From Terriglobia bacterium (GTDB lineage: Bacteria; Acidobacteriota; Terriglobia; Acidiferrales; UBA7541): a stretch of DNA of 64,000 bases. The stretch spans positions 1-64,000 of the forward strand of contig JAIQEW010000016.1 of assembly GCA_020073605.1 (NCBI GenBank), read 5' to 3'. Positions within the stretch are counted from its first letter, which is position 1, and each line of letters starts with the position of its first letter. The notes under the pieces were generated by a model, which worked only from the letters and a program-made list of their open reading frames with translations, did no database searches and was not told where the DNA came from. Shown in pieces: positions 57,097 to 64,000 of this stretch. Position numbers and translations under genes: made by a program.

Positions 57097-57957
57097 ATGA
57101 GCGGCATGAAACGAGCAGCTTGCTGCTTCATTCTTCTGTTTGCCGGGATGACGGCCACTGCGCCTCGCGCATCCGCGCAAGACGGCTCGATTGAATTCGT
57201 CGCGCGAGCAACTCCTTCGGGAGGCCTCGAAGAGCCGGTGCGCGGCTTCCCCTTCTATCTCCTGAGCAAGAGCTTCGAGAGCATCAGCCAGGAGGCGAGC
57301 GTCGGATCTCCCGAGCCCGATATGGCGGCATTCATCGACGCGCTCGAAGTCTCGCCCGAAATGAAAGCCTGGATGAAGAAGAATCATTCGACCTCGCTCG
57401 CCGGAGAAGACTTCATCCGCAAGCTGCACGCGGATGACGTAATCAACGTGCCGGAATTCTACAAGGCGTACATGGACAGGAACTCCGGGGATCAATCCGT
57501 CGATTTCCCGAAGCCGCCGAAGGTGAAGCCTTCAGATAAAGCAAGTGACCCCGCGAAATATCAGAAGCTTTCGGCGCAATACAGCGAGACCATCCGCCAC
57601 TATATCGAGCAGCATCCCCGGAGCGTGGACGGCATCGACCTCAACCTCGCGGAGCTCGATCCGACCCCGAAGTGGGCTGCGCTCGAGGCCAAGCGGCTCC
57701 CGGAAATTCATCGCCGCGCGCTGAATCTGGCGCAATCGAAGTACCTCGTCGCGCGGACGGAAACCAATCTTCAGGGCCAGGGATTCCTGCGCGGCATTCC
57801 GCCGGGAAACTACTGGATCAGCACGCTCGACGTGGCTGCCGACGTGGGCGATGTGCGCGCGCGATGGGACGTGCCGGTGACGGTCCGTGCAGGCGCGACC
57901 CAGTACGTTGCGCTATCGAACGTCAACTCCGTGCAGGCCTCCCGCGTTTCTCCCTGA
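57097..57957 (+). CDS. Exported hypothetical protein with split beta-domain
   Basis: 286 aa (ATG at 57097; a second at 57106 is possible). Signal peptide (MSGMKRAACCFILLFAGMTA...SAQ). The N-terminal strand pair (IEFVARATPSGGLEEPVRGF) and the C-terminal GQGFLRGIPPGNYWISTLDV and PVTVRAGATQYVALSNVNSV are like the two halves of a carboxypeptidase-regulatory-like beta-sandwich, with about 150 mainly helical residues inserted. Function unknown. Eleven nt before the next gene, so probably an operon. Confidence 0.7.
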   Translation: MSGMKRAACCFILLFAGMTATAPRASAQDGSIEFVARATPSGGLEEPVRGFPFYLLSKSFESISQEASVGSPEPDMAAFIDALEVSPEMKAWMKKNHSTSLAGEDFIRKLHADDVINVPEFYKAYMDRNSGDQSVDFPKPPKVKPSDKASDPAKYQKLSAQYSETIRHYIEQHPRSVDGIDLNLAELDPTPKWAALEAKRLPEIHRRALNLAQSKYLVARTETNLQGQGFLRGIPPGNYWISTLDVAADVGDVRARWDVPVTVRAGATQYVALSNVNSVQASRVSP

Positions 57958-57968
57958 CGGCCTCGCGC

Positions 57969-58583
57969 ATGACCGAGGGCGAAAACATCGCACGTTGGAT
58001 AAACGAGCTAGCCGATCCCGATGCCAGCGTCCGAAGCTTGGCCGCCTATCAGCTGCGTTCGGCGGTTCTTATCAAGTCTTTCTACGGAATTAACAGCTGG
58101 ATTCGCGATCCGGAATTTTACTCCCTGAACCGCCCGTTCGCAGTTGATGCAAAAGGCGATCCACGCATGAAAAGGGCGCCGATCATCGTGGGAATTGCGG
58201 TTCAGCCCGAAACCTTTGAAAAGATTCGCGCAGCGGAGGGATCGCCCAGGCTCGCGGACGTCCCGCCGGACCAGGATGCTGTGGAGTTCGAACTGGGAGC
58301 GGGGACCAACGGGATAGACGTATTGACGACGCGCGAACCCGGCGGCTCGGGAGCAATCGCTCGATATCTTCAAAAGTTCGGGGAGGGAGTTCAGCAGATC
58401 GAAGTCAACGTGACCGACGTGGATCGCGCCACGGAGATTTTCCGCACGCGGTTCGGCTTTGCGCCCATCTATCCCGCGACGCGGCCAGGCGCCGACGGCA
58501 CGCGCGTGAACTTCTTCCTCGTCCCGGGACCGGACGGCAAGAAGCTCCTGATCGAACTCGTGGAACCCTCGGCAAAATCGTAG
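57969..58583 (+). CDS. HEAT-like / VOC (glyoxalase-fold) fusion protein
   Basis: 204 aa from the ATG at 57969. The N-terminal about 50 residues look like a HEAT-type helical repeat (WINELADPDASVRSLAAYQL). Residues about 60-200 are VOC-like: strands QQIEVNVTDVDRATEIFRTR and VNFFLVPGPDGKKLLIELVE, as in methylmalonyl-CoA epimerase and glyoxalase relatives. Metal ligands are not obvious, so catalysis is uncertain. Operon with the exported protein. Confidence 0.65.
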   Translation: MTEGENIARWINELADPDASVRSLAAYQLRSAVLIKSFYGINSWIRDPEFYSLNRPFAVDAKGDPRMKRAPIIVGIAVQPETFEKIRAAEGSPRLADVPPDQDAVEFELGAGTNGIDVLTTREPGGSGAIARYLQKFGEGVQQIEVNVTDVDRATEIFRTRFGFAPIYPATRPGADGTRVNFFLVPGPDGKKLLIELVEPSAKS

Positions 58584-58652
58584 GGGCGGGTTTCAACCCC
58601 CCCTACGGAATAGTAGGGAGATCGTAGAGGCAAGTTTGATACCCGCCCCTAC
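58580..58652. repeat. Two degenerate GTAGGGGCG-family palindromes
   Basis: GTAGGGGCGGGTTT...CCCCTAC at 58580-58607 and GTAGAGGCAAGTTT...GCCCCTAC at 58624-58652, between the convergent VOC-like and glucosidase genes, the first overlapping the VOC stop. Probable bidirectional terminator region. Confidence 0.6.
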
Positions 58653-58681
58653 AAAACGAGGCAGCGGGCCAAAAGCCGCGC

Positions 58682-61342
58682 CTACTCTCCACTTTGTTCC
58701 AAGAGCTTGGCGACGAGCGCCGTCCACCCGGTCTGGTGATTCGCGCCGAGCCCCGCGCCGCTCTCGCCGTGAAAATATTCGTAGAAGAGAATCAGGTCCT
58801 TCCACAACGGATCCTTCTGAAAGAGCTCGACGTCGCCGTACACGGGACGCCGTCCGTCGCGCCGGAGAAAGATGTGCGAGAGGCGGCGCGAGAGATCGCT
58901 CGCGGCGTTCCATAGAGTCTCCCTGTTGCCTGAGCCGGTTGGAAACTCCACCTTGAATTCATCCCCGTAGTAAAAGTGCACGCGCTGCATCGACTCGATG
59001 AGCAGGAAGTTCATCGGAAACCAGATCGGCCCGCGCCAGTTGGAATTCCCGCCGAAAAGGTCCGTGGCGGACTCGCCGGGCTCGTAGCTCACCGAATGCA
59101 TCTGGCCGTCCACGGTGAGCACGAACGGATGATCGCGGTGGCACTTCGAGAGCGCGCGAATGCCGTAAGGCGAAAGGAACTCGTTCTCGTCGAACACGTA
59201 GCGGTAAATCCGCTCGAGCTTTTCGCGGTTCGCGATCGTGAGCAGCAGCCGCGGGCCCTTCGCCGTGCGGTGGCTGATCTCCACGTGCTCGCGCACGTCC
59301 GGGTGATGGTCGAGGAACCACTGCATCCGCCGCGTGAAGGAAGGCAATCGCGCGAGATCGGTGGAATCGAACGTCTCGACGGCAAAGAGCGGAATCAGGC
59401 CGACCATCGAGCGCACTTTCATCGGGATGTGCGTGTCGTCATCGCCCAGGTGCAGCACGTCGTAGTAAAAGCCGTCCTTTTCGTCCCACAGTCCGATTCC
59501 CTGGCCGCCCATGTCGTTCATGGCCTGTGAGATGTGGACGAAATGTTCGAAGAATTTGCTGGCCACGTCTTCATACGCCGGGTCTTCGTGGGCCAGCTCC
59601 ATGGCCATGGACAGCATGTCCAGGCAGAACATCGCCATCCAGCTCGTGCCGTCGGATTGCTCGATGTAGCTGCCCGGACCGAGAGGACGCGAGCGGTCGA
59701 AGACGCCGATGTTGTCGAGGCCGAGGAAACCGCCTTCGAAGACGTTTTTCCCCTGCGGGTCCTTGCGATTCACCCACCATGTGAAGTTCAAGAGCAGCTT
59801 GTGGAAGACGCGCTCGAGAAACTCGCGGTCAGGCTTCTTCTGAATGCGGCCGGCAATCTTGTACACGCGCCAGGCAGCCCAGGCGTGCACGGGCGGATTC
59901 ACGTCGGAGAAATTCCATTCGTAGGCGGGCAATTGCCCGTTGGGGTGCATGTACCACTCGCGAAGGAACAGCACGAGCTGGTCCTTCGCGAAATCCGGAT
60001 CGATCAGCGCCATCGCCACGCAATGGAATGCCAGATCCCAGGCGGCGTACCACGGATATTCCCACTTGTCCGGCATGGAGATGACGTCCGAGTTATAGAG
60101 GTAAATCCACTCATGATTTCGTCCCTGGAGGCGGCGCGGATCGGGCTCGGGCTGCGTCGGATCGCCGCGGAGCCAGCGGCTGACGCTGTAGTGATAGCTC
60201 TGCTTGCCCCAGAGCAGCCCGGCAAACGCCTGGCGCTGCACGAGCCGCGGGTCCTCGGTCATTCCCAGGTGGACGCGCTGCCCGTAGAACTCATCCGCTT
60301 CCTTCAGCCGCTGGTCGAAAACAGCGTCGAATGCGGCGCCGAAGAAAGTCTGCGCCTGTGCATGGCTCGCCACGGGATTCTGGTCCGTCAGGCGGGCGTG
60401 GATCGTCCAGCTTTTTCCGGGCGCGATCTCGGCGGCGTAGTGCGCGGCGGATTTCGTCCCCTTCAGCGCGGGATTCACGGCGGCGCTCTCGCCGTTGATC
60501 AGATACCGGTGGAAAGCGTCCTTCACGTAAGGCGTGCGGCTGGGGTGCTGAAAGAGCAGCTGCGAATTCGTTTCATTCTCGGTGAAAAGCAGCTCCGGCG
60601 CTCCTTCGAGAAGCAGCCAGCGCTTGCCGTAGTGAAATTCGGTGAGCTCGATCAGAGATGTCCCCGCAGGCCCCGCGATACGCGATGCGTCCGGCAGATC
60701 GTCATAATCGCCCCAGGACCAGCGGTTTCGAAACCAGAGCGTGGGAAGAATATGCAGGCGGGCGGGCTCCGGCCCTCGGTTCCACGCCGTGATGCGGATC
60801 AGGACGTCTTCCGACGTCGCCTTCGCGTATTCGACGAACACGTCGAAGTAGCGATCCTCGCGGAATACGCCGGTGTCGATGAGTTCGTACTCCGGGTCCT
60901 GCCGCGTGCGCTTCGCGCTTTCGCTGACGAGCTGCTCGTAGGGAAACGCCGCGTGGGGATACTTGTAGAGGAACTTCAGATAGGAGCTCGTCGGCGTGGC
61001 GTCGAGGTAGTAGTAATACTCCTTGACGTCCTCGCCGTGATTCCCTTCCCGGTTCGTCAGGCCGAAGAGGCGCTCCTTCAGGATCGGGTCGCGCTCGTTC
61101 CAAAGCGCGATGGCGAAGCAGATGTGCTGGCGGCGGTCGCAGATTCCGCCGATGCCGTCTTCGCCCCAGCGGTAGGCGCGCGACCGGGCATGGTCGTGGG
61201 GAAAGTAATTCCAGGCGTCGCCTTCGGGGCTGTAGTCTTCCCGGACGGTGCCCCACTGGCGCTCCGATAGGTAGGGACCCCAGCGCTTCCAGTGGACTGC
61301 CCGTTCAACGCTGGCCTGGAGCCTCTGTTCTTCGCTCGTCAT
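58682..61342 (-). CDS. GH63-like glucosidase (MGH1-type)
   Basis: 886 aa from the ATG at 61342 (GAGGGACTTGGGA upstream). A catalytic (alpha/alpha)6-type C-terminal domain is indicated by [33 protein letters not shown] and [20 protein letters not shown]. The N-terminal part ([20 protein letters not shown]) is the conserved first domain of these MGH1-like glycosidases. No signal peptide, so cytoplasmic; probably acts on glucosylglycerate, mannosylglycerate or related small sugars. No sugar transporter is adjacent. Confidence 0.87.
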   Translation of the reverse strand: MTSEEQRLQASVERAVHWKRWGPYLSERQWGTVREDYSPEGDAWNYFPHDHARSRAYRWGEDGIGGICDRRQHICFAIALWNERDPILKERLFGLTNREGNHGEDVKEYYYYLDATPTSSYLKFLYKYPHAAFPYEQLVSESAKRTRQDPEYELIDTGVFREDRYFDVFVEYAKATSEDVLIRITAWNRGPEPARLHILPTLWFRNRWSWGDYDDLPDASRIAGPAGTSLIELTEFHYGKRWLLLEGAPELLFTENETNSQLLFQHPSRTPYVKDAFHRYLINGESAAVNPALKGTKSAAHYAAEIAPGKSWTIHARLTDQNPVASHAQAQTFFGAAFDAVFDQRLKEADEFYGQRVHLGMTEDPRLVQRQAFAGLLWGKQSYHYSVSRWLRGDPTQPEPDPRRLQGRNHEWIYLYNSDVISMPDKWEYPWYAAWDLAFHCVAMALIDPDFAKDQLVLFLREWYMHPNGQLPAYEWNFSDVNPPVHAWAAWRVYKIAGRIQKKPDREFLERVFHKLLLNFTWWVNRKDPQGKNVFEGGFLGLDNIGVFDRSRPLGPGSYIEQSDGTSWMAMFCLDMLSMAMELAHEDPAYEDVASKFFEHFVHISQAMNDMGGQGIGLWDEKDGFYYDVLHLGDDDTHIPMKVRSMVGLIPLFAVETFDSTDLARLPSFTRRMQWFLDHHPDVREHVEISHRTAKGPRLLLTIANREKLERIYRYVFDENEFLSPYGIRALSKCHRDHPFVLTVDGQMHSVSYEPGESATDLFGGNSNWRGPIWFPMNFLLIESMQRVHFYYGDEFKVEFPTGSGNRETLWNAASDLSRRLSHIFLRRDGRRPVYGDVELFQKDPLWKDLILFYEYFHGESGAGLGANHQTGWTALVAKLLEQSGE

Positions 61343-61398
61343 TCCCAAGTCCCTCGCGCTGCGGAGGCTGCGAATTTCGCCGCTGAAATGTCTTTTGG

Positions 61399-63312
61399 GT
61401 GATCTTCCGCGGAGCGCAAATTACTGTAGCGGTTCAAACAGCACGTGGCAAGGCGGCCCGATTCGATGCATTCCTATGTTGCACGCTGGCGAAGCGCCAG
61501 TGGCGGCAATGCAACCGATTCTGTATTCTCGACGGGCAACGCATTCGAGAACGGAGCCTGATTCTGGCTGAGCCGACACAAGAAGCCGCATTCCAGACGT
61601 CACCTCTCCGTGCGCCATCATCCTGGCGCGCGGCTCTTCTCTGCGTTTGTCTCGCGGCCACGGCCGTCGTTACGCCGATGTTTTTTCTCGGCAACGCCTC
61701 GGGGCACGATTTCCAATTTCATCTTGCTTCGTGGATGGACGTGGCTGGCCAGTGGCGCGAGGGGATCGCCTACCCTCGGTTGGCCGAATGGGCGAACTGG
61801 GGATTCGGCGAGCCGCGGTTCGTATTCTATCCGCCGGCCTCCTGGATGACCGGTGCGGCGCTCGGCTCGGTGCTGCCCTGGAGAATGGTGCCGGGAGCAT
61901 TCATCTGGCTGGCGCTCGTGGCCGCCGGAATGTCGATGTGGAAGCTGGCGCGCGATTGGATGGCGGGCCCGCAAGCCGTCGTGGCCGCGGTCCTATTCGC
62001 AGCGAATCCCTATCATCTCGTGATCGCGTACTACCGCAGCGATTTCGCGGAGCTGCTGGCGGGCGCGCTCCTGCCTTTACTGATATGGGCGGGCCTTGGA
62101 GTGGCGCGCGAAGGATGGAGGCGCGTTCCGTTGCTTTCCGTCGTGTTCGCGAGCATCTGGCTTTCGAATGCGCCTGCCGCCGTGATCGCGACGTACTCTC
62201 TGGGTCTAATCCTAGTGACCACATGCGCCGTGCGGCGCAGCTTCCGACCGCTCGTTCCCGGTGCGGCTGCGATCGCCGCCGGATTCGGCCTCGCCAGCTT
62301 TTACATCTTGCCCGCGGCGTGGGAGCAGCGCTGGGTCCAAATCGGGCAGGTGGCAGGCGAAAATCTCCGCCCGGCTGAGAACTTTCTCTTCACGCGAGCC
62401 AACGATGCCGAGTTCGTGCTGTTCAATTGGAAGGTATCGTGGGTCGCCGTCGGCGTGATGGTCGTGAGCGGGATTGCTGCGGTGTTTGCCGCGCGAAGGC
62501 GGCGGGATTTCCGCGAGCTCTGGTGGATTCTCGCGGCGCTCGGCACGGTTTCCGTCGCGCTGATGTTCAGCCCGAGCGCGTTCCTCTGGCGCGGCCTGCC
62601 GGAATTGCGGTTCGTGCAGTTTCCCTGGAGATGGCTCGCCGTGCTGGATCTTGTTTTTGCATTCTTCGTCGCGGCCGCCATGAGCCGCGCTCAAAGGGTT
62701 GCGTCGTGGCTCGCCATCCTGATCGTCTTCGCAACGATCGTCGCGGCGGGACGGGCCATGGTCGAAGACGCGTGGTGGGATAGCAAGGACGTCCCGGACA
62801 TGGCGTCCGGGATTCGCTCCGGCCGCGGGTATGAAGGCGCCAACGAATACGCCCCTGTGGGCTGCGACCGATGGGAGCTACCGGGTGATCCCGACGACAC
62901 AGCGCGCCCGGCCGATGTGTCTCCCGTGCCAGCACCTCCGATCGCGAAAATCGAACTGGCGTCGGACACGCTCGTCCCGGCAAAAGGCGTAAGGCTTCAC
63001 GTCCTACGGTGGTCCGCCGAGCGCAAGGTGTTTACAGCGGAAACTCCCGCCCCGGTCACATTGGCGCTGCGCCTGGTGAGTTATCCCGGTTGGGAAGTTA
63101 ACGTGGACGGAAAGAAAACTCGCGCGGACTTGCGTGCGGACACGAGCCAGATACTTCTCCCGCTCGCTCCGGGAGCGCATCGCGTCGATGTGCGCTTTCG
63201 CCGGACGTGGGACCGCATCGCCGGCAATGCGATTTCGGCTCTTTCGGCGGTGACGTTGCTGGCTTTCGTGGGAGTGTTTCGAAGACGAAGAAGCGGTGAG
63301 TCGGCCACTTAA
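61399..63312 (+). CDS. Polytopic membrane protein, PTPS-related family
   Basis: Up to 637 aa from a GTG at 61399. The N-terminal about 75 residues are doubtful because no better start is visible before TM1 ([20 protein letters not shown]). About 10-11 TM helices; [20 protein letters not shown] and [20 protein letters not shown] match the 6-pyruvoyl-tetrahydropterin-synthase-related membrane family, and the C-terminus has a beta domain ([20 protein letters not shown]). It resembles lipid-linked glycosyltransferases (GT-C), function inferred only. Its stop interlocks with the proA stop. Confidence 0.75.
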   Translation: MIFRGAQITVAVQTARGKAARFDAFLCCTLAKRQWRQCNRFCILDGQRIRERSLILAEPTQEAAFQTSPLRAPSSWRAALLCVCLAATAVVTPMFFLGNASGHDFQFHLASWMDVAGQWREGIAYPRLAEWANWGFGEPRFVFYPPASWMTGAALGSVLPWRMVPGAFIWLALVAAGMSMWKLARDWMAGPQAVVAAVLFAANPYHLVIAYYRSDFAELLAGALLPLLIWAGLGVAREGWRRVPLLSVVFASIWLSNAPAAVIATYSLGLILVTTCAVRRSFRPLVPGAAAIAAGFGLASFYILPAAWEQRWVQIGQVAGENLRPAENFLFTRANDAEFVLFNWKVSWVAVGVMVVSGIAAVFAARRRRDFRELWWILAALGTVSVALMFSPSAFLWRGLPELRFVQFPWRWLAVLDLVFAFFVAAAMSRAQRVASWLAILIVFATIVAAGRAMVEDAWWDSKDVPDMASGIRSGRGYEGANEYAPVGCDRWELPGDPDDTARPADVSPVPAPPIAKIELASDTLVPAKGVRLHVLRWSAERKVFTAETPAPVTLALRLVSYPGWEVNVDGKKTRADLRADTSQILLPLAPGAHRVDVRFRRTWDRIAGNAISALSAVTLLAFVGVFRRRRSGESAT

Positions 63313-64000
63313 TCCAGGCGCCGGTGCTTGAACTTCTTCTCGCCCTTTGCATACGGCCCGACCGTGTGACCGTGTCCGATGAGCTTGTACTTGTAGGTCG
63401 TCAAGCCCTCGAGACCCATCGGGCCGCGCGCATGCAGCTTGCTGGTGCTGATGCCGACCTCTGCGCCAAGCCCGTAGCGGTAACCGTCCGCGAAGCGCGT
63501 CGAGGCGTTCTGAAAGACCCCCGCCGAATCGACTTCGTTCAGAAATCGCCGCGCGGCTTCCGCATCCTCGGTGACGATCGCATCCGTATGATGCGAGCCG
63601 TAATGGTTGATGTGGCCGATGGCCTCGTCGAGCCCGGCGACGATCTTCACGGATAGAATCAGATCGCCATACTCGGTCGCCCAATCTTGTTCCGTGGCCG
63701 GCACGATTCCCTGATTTGGCAGTAGCGCCAGCGTCTTCGCATCGCCCCGGATTTCGACCTTCGCTTCCTTCAACTTCGCAACCATCGGCGGCAGAAACTT
63801 TCCCGCGATCGCCTCGTGCACCAGCAGCGTCTCCGCGGCGTTGCACACAGCGGGGTACTGCACCTTCGCGTCGTAGGTGATGTCGATGGCCTTCTGGACG
63901 TCGGCGGCGCGGTCCACGTACACGTGGCAGATTCCCTCGCTGTGCCCGAGGACCGGAATCCGGCTGTGCTCCATGATGAAGCGAACCAGCTCGTACGATC
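63309..64000 (-). CDS. proA: Gamma-glutamyl phosphate reductase, C-terminal part (cut by window edge)
   Basis: About 230 residues, open at the right edge. The catalytic Cys in [13 protein letters not shown] and [17 protein letters not shown] ([20 protein letters not shown]), followed by [20 protein letters not shown] and [13 protein letters not shown], are ProA signatures. It reduces glutamyl 5-phosphate in proline synthesis. The N-terminal NADPH-binding part lies outside the window. Confidence 0.96.
   Translation of the reverse strand, partial: SYELVRFIMEHSRIPVLGHSEGICHVYVDRAADVQKAIDITYDAKVQYPAVCNAAETLLVHEAIAGKFLPPMVAKLKEAKVEIRGDAKTLALLPNQGIVPATEQDWATEYGDLILSVKIVAGLDEAIGHINHYGSHHTDAIVTEDAEAARRFLNEVDSAGVFQNASTRFADGYRYGLGAEVGISTSKLHARGPMGLEGLTTYKYKLIGHGHTVGPYAKGEKKFKHRRLD

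Overview
The window is a gene-dense, GC-rich (about 60% by eye) bacterial chromosome segment. It most resembles an acidobacterium (Acidobacteriota, Terriglobia/Koribacter-like). The best clues are three secreted von Willebrand-factor-A proteins of the type typical of that phylum (46860-50257), a TonB-family protein with a long cytoplasmic N-terminus, a bactofilin, a fused 2-oxoacid:ferredoxin oxidoreductase alpha chain, and joined ribosomal operons. Many intergenic gaps hold short palindromes or CT-rich repeats. No rRNA, tRNA, CRISPR array, insertion sequence or prophage was recognised.

Layout. 1-3928 (minus): the str operon rpsL-rpsG-fusA-tuf, behind a near-consensus promoter and a leader of about 300 nt; tuf runs off the left edge. 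4316-8453: a large DUF3857/transglutaminase-like/TPR exported protein and a methyltransferase. 8605-12903 (minus): rplM-rpsI-rpsB-tsf-pyrH-frr. 13133-15811: a small winged-helix protein, a bactofilin, lexA with its promoter and a possible operator, and an unrecognised PD-(D/E)XK-like protein divergent from lexA. 16446-18979: ACT protein, cytochrome c, DUF2238 membrane protein, PH-domain protein. 19386-22330: korA-korB. 22495-25997 (minus): small hypothetical, M23 peptidase, trypsin-like exported protease, small hypothetical. 26131-30595 (plus): pseudopilin overlapping an HD-GYP sensor, a membrane-anchored hypothetical, a PilZ-like protein. 30732-33496 (minus): tannase-family esterase and a stand-alone transpeptidase. 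33769-38242: DinB, recA, a three-PAS hybrid histidine kinase. 38267-43208 (minus): thiolase, two DUF2007-like paralogues and 3-hydroxybutyryl-CoA dehydrogenase, then a Tat-exported BKACE-like protein and a degenerate HATPase-like protein. 43499-46519: UvrD-type helicase fused to a RecB/AddB-type nuclease with iron-sulfur cysteines. 46860-50257: three VWFA proteins. 50286-55554 (minus): ileS-lspA-lgt-rluD. 55820-58583 (plus): TonB-like protein, secreted hypothetical, HEAT/VOC-like protein. 58682-64000: GH63-like glucosidase, polytopic membrane protein, partial proA.

How the genes work together. Three blocks are housekeeping: translation (str, rplM-frr, ileS), SOS/recombination (lexA, recA, helicase-nuclease) and envelope biogenesis (lspA, lgt, M23, transpeptidase, TonB, bactofilin). 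KorAB and the thiolase/Hbd pair belong to 2-oxoacid and acyl-CoA metabolism. The less ordinary material is a solo nuclease-like gene by lexA, a Tat-targeted BKACE, a decayed histidine-kinase ATPase domain beside the helicase-nuclease, and several palindrome families that sit mainly in 3' intergenic regions. I found no clear new multi-gene system. The best candidates are ranked in the findings.
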